Assembly (NCBI RefSeq): GCF_003314995.1
Contig: NZ_QNRH01000006.1
Coordinates: 62,001 to 126,000 of the forward strand
Source: Pseudochrobactrum asaccharolyticum
GTDB taxonomy: Bacteria; Pseudomonadota; Alphaproteobacteria; Rhizobiales; Rhizobiaceae
Reading direction: 5' to 3'
DNA length: 64,000 bases
Made by a program: the position numbers and the translations under genes. The notes under the pieces are model-generated. The model was not told the origin of the DNA, searched no databases, and worked only from the letters and a program-made list of their open reading frames with translations. This document shows positions 25,989 through 35,022 of the stretch, in pieces (position 1 is the first letter of the stretch; each line of letters begins with the position of its first letter).

Positions 25989-28900
25989 ATGAATGACCAG
26001 AAGAAATCATTGACGCCTCCGGCTCAGGCGGCGTCTCTGCAGCATCCTCAAGGGGCACCGCTTATTGTCAGCGGTCGCGATGTGACGGCCGTACTCGGGC
26101 CGACCAATACGGGTAAGACTCATCTGGCGCTGGAGCGTATGCTCGCCCATGAGAGCGGAATTATCGGTTTGCCGCTGCGCCTGCTGGCGCGTGAAGTTTA
26201 CAATAAACTGGTTGCCAAGGTTGGTCCGCAAAAAGTGGCGCTGGTGACCGGTGAAGAAAAAATCATTCCTGCAGGCGCAAAATATTCAGTTTGTACTGTT
26301 GAGGCACTGCCGCGCCAGACCAATGCCGCCTTTGTCGCGATTGATGAAGTGCAGCTGGCAGCCGATCTTGAGCGCGGGCATATTTTCACAGATCGCCTTT
26401 TGCATTTGCGCGGGAAGCACGAAACCCTGTTGCTCGGCGCGGCAACGATGCGGCCTATTCTTGAGAAGATGCTGCGCGGTATCAATATTATTACCCGTCC
26501 GCGTCTTTCAAATCTGGCCTATGCAGGCTCTAAGAAAATTACCCGTCTGCCACGGCGCAGTGCGATTGTCGCTTTCTCTGCGGATGAAGTATATGCGATT
26601 GCCGAGCTGATCCGCCGCCAAAGGGGCGGGGCGGCTGTGGTCATGGGCGCGTTGAGCCCGCGTACCCGCAATGCACAGGTTGAGCTTTACCAGTCGGGCG
26701 ATGTCGATTTTCTTGTGGCTACCGATGCGATCGGCATGGGGCTGAACCTCGATGTCGATCATGTTGCTTTTGCGCAGGCGCGTAAATTTGACGGTTTTCA
26801 ATACCGCAATCTGAATGCGGGTGAACTCGGTCAGATCGCCGGTCGTGCAGGCCGGCATCTGCGTGATGGAACATTCGGTGTGACCGGTCAGGTTGATCCG
26901 TTTGATAAGGAACTTGTGGAACGGATAGAATCGCATAGTTTTGATGCGGTGAAAGTGTTGCAATGGCGCACAGCTCAGTTTGATTTTTCATCTGTGCGCG
27001 CTTTGAAGCAGTCTCTCGACCGTTCTGCCCCATTGGAAGGGTTGACACGGGCACTGCCTGCGGTTGACATGCAGGCGCTTGAAAATCTGGCGCGTGATGA
27101 AACGATCATGCAGCTTGCGGATACATCCAAGCGTGTGGAAATTTTGTGGGATGCCTGTGCGCTTCCCGATTACAGAAGGATTGCACCGGCACAACATGCC
27201 GATATTATTGCTGCAATCTATAAGGATATCATCCGCAAAGGTTTTGTGGATGAAGACTATATGAGCGAGCAGGTGCGCCGGTCCGACAGGACTGACGGTG
27301 AGATCGACACTCTATCTCATCGTATTGCACAAATTCGCACATGGACATATGTGTCGCATCGGCCGGGCTGGTTGGCAGATCCGACACATTGGCAAGAAAA
27401 GACGCGCGAAATTGAGGACAGATTGTCCGATGCGTTGCATGAACGGTTGACGAAACGCTTTGTAGACCGCCGGACAAGCGTGCTTATGAAGCGCCTGAGA
27501 GAGAATGCCATGCTAGAAGCAGAAATTAGCCCGACAGGGGATGTCCTAGTCGAAGACCACAATGTCGGGCAGTTGGAAGGGTTCCGATTTACCGCCGATG
27601 TCAAGGCCGAAGGGCCAGACGCGAAAGCGGTAAAGGGGGCAGCACAAAAAGCGCTGGCCGCTGAATATGACCGTCGTGCAGAGCGTTTCTCTGCTGCGGC
27701 CAACGGCGATTTTGCCCTTGGTTCAGATGGTATTCTGCGTTGGGTCGGTGCGCCGGTTGCAACTCTGGTTGCCGGTGACAGCGTGATGCGTCCACGTAGC
27801 GTGCTTTTGGCTGATGAACAGCTGACAGGCGCATCCCGTGAGAAAGTACAGAGCCGTATTGACCGCTTTGTCGCGCATCATATTGAGACTGTTCTCAAGC
27901 CATTGCACGATCTGACTGAGGCTGATGCCCTGACCGGCATGACCCGTGGTCTGGCTTTCCGTCTGGTTGAGAGCTTCGGTGTTATCCAGCGTCGTGACAT
28001 TGCTGAAGAAATCCGTGGTCTTGATCAGGATTCCCGTGCAGCACTGCGCCGCTTCGGTGTGCGTTTCGGCGCTTACCACGTTTTCATTCCTGCATTGCTG
28101 AAGCCGGCTCCGGCTGGTCTGATGACCCTGTTGTGGGCTTTGAGCAATGATGGCCGTGAACGCGCCGGTTATGGCGATGTGGTTCATGTTCTGGCCGCCG
28201 GTCGTACATCGGTTGTGGTTGAGGCGGATTTTGATCCGGTATTCTATACACTTGCCGGTTATCGTGTGCTTGGCCGCCGTGCAGTACGTTTTGATATTCT
28301 GGAACGTTTGGCCGATCTGATCCGTCCGGCTCTGGCCTGGCGTCCGGGTGCAGGTCTGCGCGCTGAAGGTGCCTATGACGGCGCACGCTTTATGGTGACG
28401 CCATCCATGATGTCGATTCTCGGTGCGACACCGGAAGACATGGAAGAAGTGCTGAAGAGCCTTGGCTATCGTCATGAAGCACTGGAAGCACCGGCCGTTG
28501 CTGCCAAGCTTGCGGAGCTGGATGCCTTTGCTGAAGCTGATGCTGCCAAGCAGGCAGGTGAAGCTGTTGCAGAGCCTGCGGGCGAAGCTGCTGCTGAGGT
28601 TGATGAACAGCCTGCAACAGAAGAAGCACCTGTTGCTGAAGCTGCTGCTCCGGAAGCCACTGCTGAAGCCGTGGCAGAAACATCCGATGCCGCTGCTGCT
28701 GAAGAGCCTGTAAAAATGGTTCTGCTGTGGCGTCCGGGTCGTCATGACAATCGTCCGCGTGAACAGAACCGTAACCGCCCGCGTCCGCAGGGTAATCGTC
28801 GTGCGCCAGCCAAAGATGGTGCACCGGCCGGTGATGCTAAAGACAATGCCGGTGACAATCAGTCCCGTGAGCAGTCCCGTGATGGGCGCAGCAAGCGTTT

Positions 28901-29099
28901 TGAAAAAGCTGCGCGTGTTGATTTCCGTAATGGTGAGCAGAAGTCCGGTCGCAATGAGCATCAGGGCAAGCCTCGTCACGCCAAGCGCGATCATGGCCAA
29001 GATCAGAAACGTGTTGAGCGTAATGAACGCCCAGTGCAGATCGATCCGGATTCACCATTCGCCAAGCTGCTTGCTCTGAAAGAGCAGCTGAAGAAGTAA
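25989..29099 (+). CDS. SUV3-like superfamily 2 RNA helicase
   Basis: A 1036-residue helicase related to mitochondrial SUV3. Domain 1 has Walker A GPTNTGKTH (37-45) and the DEVQ box (AIDEVQLAADLERG) in place of DEAD; domain 2 follows with ATDAIGMGLNLDVDHVAFAQARKFDGF and the arginine-finger motif QIAGRAGRH. Residues about 850-915 are an Ala/Glu-rich low-complexity run (AEPAGEAAAEV, EEAPVAEAAAPEA), and the last 110 residues are Arg/Asn/Gln/Lys-rich (RNRPRPQGNRRAP), a probable RNA-binding tail ending in SPFAKLLALKEQLKK. RNA turnover or ribosome assembly is the likely field. It is coupled to an S4-domain gene four bases downstream. Confidence 0.88.
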   Translation: MNDQKKSLTPPAQAASLQHPQGAPLIVSGRDVTAVLGPTNTGKTHLALERMLAHESGIIGLPLRLLAREVYNKLVAKVGPQKVALVTGEEKIIPAGAKYSVCTVEALPRQTNAAFVAIDEVQLAADLERGHIFTDRLLHLRGKHETLLLGAATMRPILEKMLRGINIITRPRLSNLAYAGSKKITRLPRRSAIVAFSADEVYAIAELIRRQRGGAAVVMGALSPRTRNAQVELYQSGDVDFLVATDAIGMGLNLDVDHVAFAQARKFDGFQYRNLNAGELGQIAGRAGRHLRDGTFGVTGQVDPFDKELVERIESHSFDAVKVLQWRTAQFDFSSVRALKQSLDRSAPLEGLTRALPAVDMQALENLARDETIMQLADTSKRVEILWDACALPDYRRIAPAQHADIIAAIYKDIIRKGFVDEDYMSEQVRRSDRTDGEIDTLSHRIAQIRTWTYVSHRPGWLADPTHWQEKTREIEDRLSDALHERLTKRFVDRRTSVLMKRLRENAMLEAEISPTGDVLVEDHNVGQLEGFRFTADVKAEGPDAKAVKGAAQKALAAEYDRRAERFSAAANGDFALGSDGILRWVGAPVATLVAGDSVMRPRSVLLADEQLTGASREKVQSRIDRFVAHHIETVLKPLHDLTEADALTGMTRGLAFRLVESFGVIQRRDIAEEIRGLDQDSRAALRRFGVRFGAYHVFIPALLKPAPAGLMTLLWALSNDGRERAGYGDVVHVLAAGRTSVVVEADFDPVFYTLAGYRVLGRRAVRFDILERLADLIRPALAWRPGAGLRAEGAYDGARFMVTPSMMSILGATPEDMEEVLKSLGYRHEALEAPAVAAKLAELDAFAEADAAKQAGEAVAEPAGEAAAEVDEQPATEEAPVAEAAAPEATAEAVAETSDAAAAEEPVKMVLLWRPGRHDNRPREQNRNRPRPQGNRRAPAKDGAPAGDAKDNAGDNQSREQSRDGRSKRFEKAARVDFRNGEQKSGRNEHQGKPRHAKRDHGQDQKRVERNERPVQIDPDSPFAKLLALKEQLKK

Positions 29100-29103
29100 G
29101 TCT

Positions 29104-29508
29104 ATGAATACGGGTGTTCAAAAACAGCGCATTGATAAATGGTTGTTTTTCACTCGTGTCGTTAAATCACGCTCGCTCGCGGCAAAATTGGCTGCGGGCG
29201 GGCGTGTTCGTATTAACCGCGATAAAATTGATCAGGCATCATACGGCCTTAAAATTGGTGATGTGGTGACGATAACGCTGGATCGTCGCATTCTGATTTA
29301 TAAAGTCAAAGATCTGGGTGAACGTCGCGGTTCATTTCCTGAAGCGCAATTGCTCTATGAAGATCTGACGCCGCCGCCTGAACCGGCAGAAAAGCAGGCA
29401 ATGGCTGTCGCTGAAAAGCGGGATGCGGGTTCCGGCCGTCCGACAAAGCGCGACAGACGTATAACGGAACGGCTGAAACAGGGCGGTTCCGGTTTTGACG
29501 GAATTTGA
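29104..29508 (+). CDS. S4-domain RNA-binding protein (HslR-like)
   Basis: A 134-residue protein with an N-terminal S4 fold (about 10-70): QRIDKWLFFTRVVKSRSLAAKLAAGGRVRINRDKI. The C-terminal half is charged and probably unstructured (KRDAGSGRPTKRDRRITERLKQG). Hsp15/HslR in E. coli binds stalled 50S subunits that carry nascent chains; a similar role is likely. It starts four bases after the helicase stop codon and is almost certainly cotranscribed with it, which points to joint work on ribosomal or structured RNA. Confidence 0.88.
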   Translation: MNTGVQKQRIDKWLFFTRVVKSRSLAAKLAAGGRVRINRDKIDQASYGLKIGDVVTITLDRRILIYKVKDLGERRGSFPEAQLLYEDLTPPPEPAEKQAMAVAEKRDAGSGRPTKRDRRITERLKQGGSGFDGI

Positions 29509-29545
29509 AGTTTCGCGTGCTTGTAAAGCGCTTCATGTGAGTCGT

Positions 29546-29580
29546 TTTCAAAGCTGAATTATAGTTCAGCTTTGAAATTT
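29546..29580 (+). terminator. Terminator after the helicase-S4 operon
   Basis: TTTCAAAGCTGAA (29546-29558) and TTCAGCTTTGAAA (29565-29577) form a perfect 13-bp stem with a 6-nt loop, followed by TTT. Confidence 0.8.
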
Positions 29581-29964
29581 GTGATTTTGACCGATCAATT
29601 TTTTGTGTGATCTTCGCAAATGACCGGAATGAGCAATGTTCGGGCGGAAGGATTATGCTGTATTAAAGACAGGCGGAGATGCCGTTTTTCAGAAAATACA
29701 GTGTCGCAGAATGTGGTTCTTTTTTGCGGCGGAGCGTCGCGGCAGGGGCAAAACCCTCTTGCAAGCTGTGGCTAAAGTCGTTACCTGACAAACAGATTTT
29801 CCGCCGTCTTCTGCTCTGTGCACTGACTGCGAAAATCATACCAGCTTGCTGATCTGATGACGGTGCGGACATCATCCGCCGGTTGCTCTGAAGCACAAGC
29901 CGCCCCGATTGTAATATGAGCCGCATAGTTCTGTGTGGTAGTTCAAAACTCTAGGAGTTCGACA
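29581..29964. other. Interval before fdxA without a supported gene
   Basis: This 384-bp stretch has no reading frame that I can support. It presumably holds the fdxA promoter and leader; the TAGGAG ribosome binding site of fdxA is at 29952-29957. I see no dyad or repeat worth naming. Confidence 0.4.
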
Positions 29965-30303
29965 ATGACTTATGTCGTGACCGATAACTGCATTCGCTGC
30001 AAATATACGGATTGCGTGGAGGTCTGTCCTGTCGATTGTTTCTATGAGGGCGAGAACATGCTCGTCATCAACCCTGATGAGTGCATTGATTGCGGCGTGT
30101 GTGAACCAGAATGTCCTGCGGAAGCTATTCGTCCTGATACAGAGCCGGGTCTGGATAAGTGGATTGAGCTGAATTCTGAATATTCTGCGAAATGGCCGAA
30201 CCTGACTGTCAAGAAAGATCAGATGGCTGAAGCTACCGAGATGGATGGTGTCGCTAACAAGCTTGAACAGTTCTTCTCGGCAGAGCCTGGCGAAGGCGAT
30301 TAA
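29965..30303 (+). CDS. fdxA: Seven-iron ferredoxin FdxA
   Basis: A 112-residue 3Fe-4S/4Fe-4S ferredoxin, a cytoplasmic electron carrier. The N terminus has [18 protein letters not shown] and the second cluster motif [16 protein letters not shown]; the remaining 60 residues are the typical C-terminal extension of the FdxA type ([18 protein letters not shown]). The ATG at 29965 follows TAGGAG; an in-frame GTG at 29935 adds ten residues not found in the family. It is a single gene; carD follows after 437 bp. Confidence 0.96.
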   Translation: MTYVVTDNCIRCKYTDCVEVCPVDCFYEGENMLVINPDECIDCGVCEPECPAEAIRPDTEPGLDKWIELNSEYSAKWPNLTVKKDQMAEATEMDGVANKLEQFFSAEPGEGD

Positions 30304-30740
30304 TCGCTGCGCCAAATCCTCTGAATAACGCTAAACGCGTCCTGCCTGTTAACGAATTGTTAGCACAATTCACCTGCGTGCGCGGTTTGTGCCGTCATTT
30401 TGTTGATTCTTCCTGTTTTTTGTGTTACTGTCCACGATAATGTCGATGAGCAGGCGTCATTTCGTGGCGGCTACAGGTATTCACTGAAAGGCTGATATTA
30501 ATTACAGGCTGAAATAGTGCCGGAGCAACTTTGTTTCTAAATTTTGCTCCTGCCGTTTAACCTGTGATTTTTTATGCTTAAGTTTTACCTCAGCATCCCT
30601 TTTACATTCTGTTTCGGCACTTGTTTTAATCAGCTGTCATGCTTGTTCCGTTTTCTCACGGGACGGTTAGCAGGACTGATTGTATCACCGCGTGTAAACC
30701 GGCGCTTCAGCGCCGGACACTACAGGGAGTATTGAAGCGT
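30304..30740 (+). promoter_or_regulatory. Long leader region of carD with hairpins
   Basis: This gene-free 437-bp interval holds two inverted repeats: GGAGCAA (30522-30528) with TTGCTCC (30544-30550), and CCGGCGC-ttca-GCGCCGG (30699-30716), which ends eight bases before the AGGGAG ribosome binding site of carD. The second could affect carD translation. A fdxA terminator is not obvious. Confidence 0.4.
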
Positions 30741-31319
30741 ATGTCATCCCAGCAGAAAAAGACCACAGTCCGTCAGGGTTTCAAAGCGGGTGAGTCTATT
30801 GTGTATCCGTCACATGGTGTGGGGCAGATCGTTGCAATCGAAGAGCAGGAAGTGGCAGGCATGAAGCTTGAACTTTTTGTTATTGATTTCGATAAAGACA
30901 AAATGCGCCTGAAAGTACCGGTGGCGAAAGCAGCTACCATTGGTATGCGCAAATTGTCTGAAGGTGATTTTGTAGAACGTGCATTGAAAGTTTTGCAGGG
31001 TCGTGCCCGTATCAAGCGCACTATGTGGTCGCGCCGGGCGCAGGAATATGATGCAAAAATCAATTCCGGTGACCTGATTTTTATTGCCGAAGTTGTACGT
31101 GACCTTTTCCGCGCTGATAACCAGCCGGAGCAATCCTATTCTGAACGTCAGCTTTATGAAGCAGCTCTTGATCGCATGGCGCGTGAAGTTGCAGCCGTTA
31201 ACAAGCTGTCTGATACAGAATCAGTTCGTCTGATTGAAGCTAATCTGGCAAAAGGTCCGAAGCGCGGTACCAAAGCTGATGAAGCTGAAGCAGAGGATGA
31301 TGAAGCAGAAGCCGCATAA
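30741..31319 (+). CDS. carD: CarD/CdnL-family transcriptional regulator
   Basis: A 192-residue RNA-polymerase-binding protein. The N-terminal domain (about 14-75) has the CarD signature FKAGESIVYPSHGVGQIVAIEEQEVAGMKLELFVI, the Tudor-like fold that contacts the beta subunit; the C-terminal helical domain binds promoter DNA (VLQGRARIKRTMWSRRAQEYDAKI). An acidic tail (DEAEAEDDEAEAA) ends it. CarD proteins stabilise open complexes at rRNA and growth-related promoters. The ATG at 30741 follows AGGGAG; earlier in-frame starts add residues outside the family. It precedes rpoH2 on the same strand but has its own terminator. Confidence 0.94.
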   Translation: MSSQQKKTTVRQGFKAGESIVYPSHGVGQIVAIEEQEVAGMKLELFVIDFDKDKMRLKVPVAKAATIGMRKLSEGDFVERALKVLQGRARIKRTMWSRRAQEYDAKINSGDLIFIAEVVRDLFRADNQPEQSYSERQLYEAALDRMAREVAAVNKLSDTESVRLIEANLAKGPKRGTKADEAEAEDDEAEAA

Positions 31320-31351
31320 TTTAAGGTTTCACTGATTCTCATCAGTCTTTT

Positions 31352-31394
31352 CAAGAACGCCGTTCTGCTTATGCAGTACGGCGTTCTTGTTTTT
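31352..31394 (+). terminator. Terminator after carD
   Basis: CAAGAACGCCGT (31352-31363) and ACGGCGTTCTTG (31378-31389) form a perfect 12-bp stem, followed by TTTTT. Confidence 0.88.
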
Positions 31395-31521
31395 ATAGCC
31401 GAGCTTTTCTCCGTGAGCGCTCAAAGACACCACAGAGCAAGCACTGCAAGGTTTCGTGGTGCAGTTGCTATTATTTTCAAGCTCTCTGTTCAATAAAAAC
31501 GTAATTTTATTGAAAACTGAA

Positions 31522-31546
31522 GGAACCAGACTTCACTCCATGCGTT
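31522..31546 (+). promoter_or_regulatory. EcfG (RpoE2)-type promoter of rpoH2
   Basis: GGAAC (31522-31526) and CGTT (31543-31546) are separated by exactly 16 bases. This matches the general-stress ECF sigma factor consensus GGAAC-N16/17-CGTT of alphaproteobacteria. It lies 65 bp before the rpoH2 ATG. In Sinorhizobium meliloti rpoH2 is an established RpoE2 target. Confidence 0.72.
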
Positions 31547-31611
31547 TTGCTCCTAACGGATAACGTGATCTTTCGTACAGGTTACGTTGTGTTTTCGTTT
31601 TGGAGAGTAAT

Positions 31612-32520
31612 ATGAAGCCTGTAGCGTCCTCTGCCTCATCCGAAGTCACAACACGTACTGCCGCTTTTGTATCTTCCGGAAATCTTATTCGCAGTGCCAT
31701 GTCTGCGCCCTATCTTGAACGGGAGCAGGAACAGGCACTTGTGTTGCGCTGGAAAGAGCAGGGCGATCAGGTTGCACTGGATGCAATTACTTCGGCGCAT
31801 ATGCGGCTGGTGATTTCAACGGCTGCGCGTTTCCGCAAGTTTGATCTGCCGATCGCTGATCTCATTCAGGAAGGCACTGTCGGATTGATGGAGGCAGCCT
31901 TCCGCTTCGAACCGGAACGGGAAGTCCGCTTTTCAACCTATGCGATCTGGTGGATCAGAGCGGCAATACAGGACTATATTCTGCGTAATTGGTCGATTGT
32001 TCGCGGCGGTACCAGTTCCACGCAAAAGGCTTTGTTCTTCAATCTGCGGCGTCTGCGTGCCAAACTGGCGCAAAGCAATGAGACCATTTCCAAGAAAGAA
32101 TTATACAGCCGGATTTCCGAGCAGCTCGGCGTTTCTGAGAAAGACGTGGAGATGATGGATTCCAGATTGTCTGGTCCCGACAGTTCTCTGAGCATGACTG
32201 TGTCTCCTGATGATAGCGGCAGTGCTGAAAAAATCGACTTTCTGGTGGATGATCATCCGTTGCAGGATGAAGTTGTGGGCAATATGATTGACGGTGAGCG
32301 ACGCGTCAGCTGGCTTAAACAGGCTCTGTCCGTGTTGAATGAGCGGGAATTACATATTATTCGCGAACGCCGCCTTAATGATGATGCTGTGACACTGGAA
32401 ATGCTCGGGGACAAACTCGGAATTTCCAAGGAGCGTGTGCGCCAGATTGAAAGCCGTGCTTTGGAAAAGCTACGCGCAGCCTTGCTTTCACAAAATGGTG
32501 TTGCTGCCTATCACGCCTGA
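31612..32520 (+). CDS. rpoH2: RNA polymerase sigma factor RpoH (RpoH2-type)
   Basis: A 302-residue sigma-32-family factor for heat or oxidative stress genes. Region 2 reads IADLIQEGTVGLMEAAFRFEPEREVRFSTYAIWWIRAAIQDYILRNW; the RpoH box appears as QKALFFNLRRLRAKL; region 4 ends in MLGDKLGISKERVRQIESRALEKL. Rhizobiales carry rpoH1 and rpoH2; the EcfG-type promoter in front and the divergent N terminus favour RpoH2. The ATG at 31612 follows GGAGAG; a GTG/ATG start 12 bases upstream is less likely. A strong terminator closes the gene. Confidence 0.9.
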   Translation: MKPVASSASSEVTTRTAAFVSSGNLIRSAMSAPYLEREQEQALVLRWKEQGDQVALDAITSAHMRLVISTAARFRKFDLPIADLIQEGTVGLMEAAFRFEPEREVRFSTYAIWWIRAAIQDYILRNWSIVRGGTSSTQKALFFNLRRLRAKLAQSNETISKKELYSRISEQLGVSEKDVEMMDSRLSGPDSSLSMTVSPDDSGSAEKIDFLVDDHPLQDEVVGNMIDGERRVSWLKQALSVLNERELHIIRERRLNDDAVTLEMLGDKLGISKERVRQIESRALEKLRAALLSQNGVAAYHA

Positions 32521-32541
32521 TTGGTACAGATATCTTAAAAG

Positions 32542-32571
32542 AAAAGCCCCTCTTTTCAGAGGGGCTTTTGT
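32542..32571. terminator. Bidirectional terminator between rpoH2 and the M48 protease gene
   Basis: AAAAGCCCCTC (32542-32552) and GAGGGGCTTTT (32559-32569) form a perfect stem between two convergent genes, with U-runs on both strands. Confidence 0.9.
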
Positions 32572-34076
32572 TATTCGCTGATGATTTTAACGCGGTCGCC
32601 CGCGGATACTGTGCCGCCGCTTGGCAGCGCGTTCAACAGGCGGAAGAGTTCCAGCTTGCGGTCAGTGCCCTGCATCCGGTTGGCTAACGAGCCAAGTGTG
32701 TCACCGGCTTTGACAGTAATAACGCGGATACGGAGCGGCTTGGCGGCAGCCTGTTCAGCCGGCGTCAACACGCGGAAACTCTCTGTCGTCGAGCGGGTGG
32801 TTGCACTCAATGCATTGCTGTTCTTTGGCGCAGCTATGAGGAAGCGATAGACTTTCTGGCCTGAGGCAATAACCACAATCTCAAACTGCCATTTATCAGC
32901 ATTGGCACGTGCTGTTGCTGCAGGTAGTCCATTAATGGTGGTTGTCTGAACCGACTGATCATCCAGACCTGTCACCCAGCCGCTGCGCAGATAGCTGGCC
33001 AGATCGCTGCCCTGCGGGAGTGCTGCACCGTCGAAACGGATGGCGAGTTCGCCGGGGCCGCTTGCCATAACAGCATTTGCGGAGTTATCGATTGAGAAGC
33101 CCTGCGGTACGCTGAAAGTCACGCCGAGTTTCGGATGAATAAAGGTACGTTCGCGGACAAAGCCTTCCTGAGGTGTGTCGCCATAGAGCAGTCCGTCAAT
33201 ACCATTGAGGAAGGGCGGACGGTCTGTGGTGCCAACACCCGGTGCGCCGATACGGCGTGCATGGCCGACAGCCAGATCAACACGCTGCGGCGTTGCCGGA
33301 TGGCTTGCCAGAAAATCGAGGCTGGCATCGGTTGCGCCCGATACGGAACGGAAACCGGTATAGGCTTCCATCGACTGCAGGAAGCGCGCTGACGCAAACG
33401 GATCATAGCCCGCAGCGCCAATCATTTTAATGCCGATTGCATCCGCCTGCAGTTCCTGATTGCGCGAGAACTGGGCAAGGCGCAGCTTGCTGCGGATCGC
33501 AGCTTCGCGGCCGGCAGCTTCATCCTGCAGAACCTCAGAGGCAACGCGTTTGGCAATAATGGATTCGGCTTCTTTTGCTTGACGCAGAATGCCGTGATTG
33601 GCGGTGACGTGACCCATTTCATGGGCAATCACAGCCGCAACTTCCGAAGAATCATTGGCAAGCGCCAGCAGACCGCGGGTGACATAGAGATAGCCGCCGG
33701 GCAGGGCAAAAGCGTTGATGTTCGGGCTGTTGAGAATTGTAATACGATAGGTCTGATCCGGATTATCAGAAACCGTTGTCAGATTGCCGACGATCTTCGC
33801 CACCATACGCTCAAGCTTGGCATCTTTATATTCACCGCCATAGGTGGCGAGAATGCGCGGATGTTGCTGTGCGCCGAGCTGTGCCAGCTTGTCATTCTTG
33901 CTGACATTGGCAACAGTGACCGGATTGGAAGACGGGCCGATAATATCAGGATCACTGAAATCCACAGAACGGCAGGCAGACAAAAGCGCGACCAGAGCGA
34001 TCGCTGCTGTTCGTTTGATAACTGGAGAAATGGAGGGCTTTTCCGCTGCGGAAAACCGTGTCGCCCTTAAAAACAT
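32571..34076 (-). CDS. M48-family metalloprotease lipoprotein with LysM domain
   Basis: A 501-residue exported zinc protease. The N terminus has a lipoprotein signal with lipobox LLSAC, so it is probably anchored in the outer membrane facing the periplasm. The M48 domain contains AVIAHEMGHVTANHG (HExxH) and a downstream ELQADAIGIKMI providing the third zinc ligand, as in BepA/LoiP-like proteases of outer-membrane quality control. A middle domain of unknown function (about 280-440) follows, and the C terminus is a LysM domain (ITVKAGDTLGSLANRM), suggesting peptidoglycan binding. The ATG at 34076 is chosen because it places the signal peptide at the N terminus; longer starts do not. Confidence 0.9.
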   Translation of the reverse strand: MFLRATRFSAAEKPSISPVIKRTAAIALVALLSACRSVDFSDPDIIGPSSNPVTVANVSKNDKLAQLGAQQHPRILATYGGEYKDAKLERMVAKIVGNLTTVSDNPDQTYRITILNSPNINAFALPGGYLYVTRGLLALANDSSEVAAVIAHEMGHVTANHGILRQAKEAESIIAKRVASEVLQDEAAGREAAIRSKLRLAQFSRNQELQADAIGIKMIGAAGYDPFASARFLQSMEAYTGFRSVSGATDASLDFLASHPATPQRVDLAVGHARRIGAPGVGTTDRPPFLNGIDGLLYGDTPQEGFVRERTFIHPKLGVTFSVPQGFSIDNSANAVMASGPGELAIRFDGAALPQGSDLASYLRSGWVTGLDDQSVQTTTINGLPAATARANADKWQFEIVVIASGQKVYRFLIAAPKNSNALSATTRSTTESFRVLTPAEQAAAKPLRIRVITVKAGDTLGSLANRMQGTDRKLELFRLLNALPSGGTVSAGDRVKIISE

Positions 34077-34287
34077 ATCCAGTGTCGTGTCCTCAGTTCT
34101 GTCAATAACGTAAAAGCGTTTATCTGATGTAATATAGGCAATGGCTGTTTCAAGAAAAGTGAAATGCGATGAGCACCATTTCACAAATTGTCAGACATTG
34201 CATTATTGCAGGAGATAAAGCCGCTCTGCCTTTAAACTATGGCAATATCACGTCTTTCGGCTGAATGACCAGACTGTCACGGGGCTG

Positions 34288-35022
34288 TTACGACGATTTA
34301 TGCTCTGTGGTGCCCATATAGTCACGGATAGCCTGAGGACCAGAGGCAGAGAGCATAATATTGGCATCGCCCTGTTCTTTTATTTCGCCGTCCTTGAGGA
34401 AAAACACGGTTGAGCTGAAACGCAACGCATCTTCCGGCGTGTGGGTTACCATCAAAATGGTAATGCCGGTCTCTCTTTGCAGCGCGGCAATCAGATCGAG
34501 CATTTGCTGGCGCAGGGCGGGGCCTAACGAGGCAAAGGCCTCATCGAGCAGCAGGACAGGCTTATCGCGCACCAATGCGCGTGCAATCGCAACACGCTGT
34601 CTTTCTCCGCCGGATAGTTCCTCCGGCTTGCGATGCTCTTTGCCGGTCAGTTCAACACGGTCAATAGCCGTGCGGATCGCTGCCTTGTCTTGTTCGGTGA
34701 GTTTTAAAGCGGGAGAGCGACCCAGCCCGATATTGGAGAAAACATCGAGATGGGCAAACAGATTATTCTCTTGAAACACCATGGTCACAGGACGGTCTGA
34801 CGGTGGCGCAGTATCAATCGCTTCGCCACCGATCAGGATATGACCGGATTTCGGCGTTTCAAAACCGGCAATCAGATTGAGCATGGTTGATTTGCCCGAA
34901 CCGCTCGGGCCCACAATAACACCGGTTTCACCTGCCGCTAATTGCAAGTTGAACAGCATTTCGGTCTGACCGAAGGAAAAGCGGACATTGTCCAGCGTGA
35001 GTGCAGCATTGTGTCGTGTCAT
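34288..35022 (-). CDS. thiQ: Thiamine ABC transporter ATPase ThiQ
   Basis: A 244-residue ATPase that drives uptake of thiamine and its phosphates. Walker A is GPSGSGKST, the Q loop [15 protein letters not shown], signature [18 protein letters not shown], and Walker [15 protein letters not shown], with the ThiQ-typical Phe-Ala-Ser (FAS) after the catalytic Glu. The ATG overlaps the thiP stop by four bases (ATGA). It is the last gene of thiBPQ, controlled by the TPP riboswitch upstream of thiB. Confidence 0.94.
   Translation of the reverse strand: MTRHNAALTLDNVRFSFGQTEMLFNLQLAAGETGVIVGPSGSGKSTMLNLIAGFETPKSGHILIGGEAIDTAPPSDRPVTMVFQENNLFAHLDVFSNIGLGRSPALKLTEQDKAAIRTAIDRVELTGKEHRKPEELSGGERQRVAIARALVRDKPVLLLDEAFASLGPALRQQMLDLIAALQRETGITILMVTHTPEDALRFSSTVFFLKDGEIKEQGDANIMLSASGPQAIRDYMGTTEHKSS

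Noticed and set aside
27723-29000. 425-codon minus-strand frame opposite the helicase gene
   Set aside because: Shadow of the helicase's C-terminal coding sequence; the composition is Thr/Cys/Ser/Phe-rich and there is no ribosome binding site or recognisable domain.
29676-29850. Short frame beginning MPFFRKYSVAECG before fdxA
   Set aside because: No ribosome binding site and a composition unlike neighbouring genes; more likely chance.
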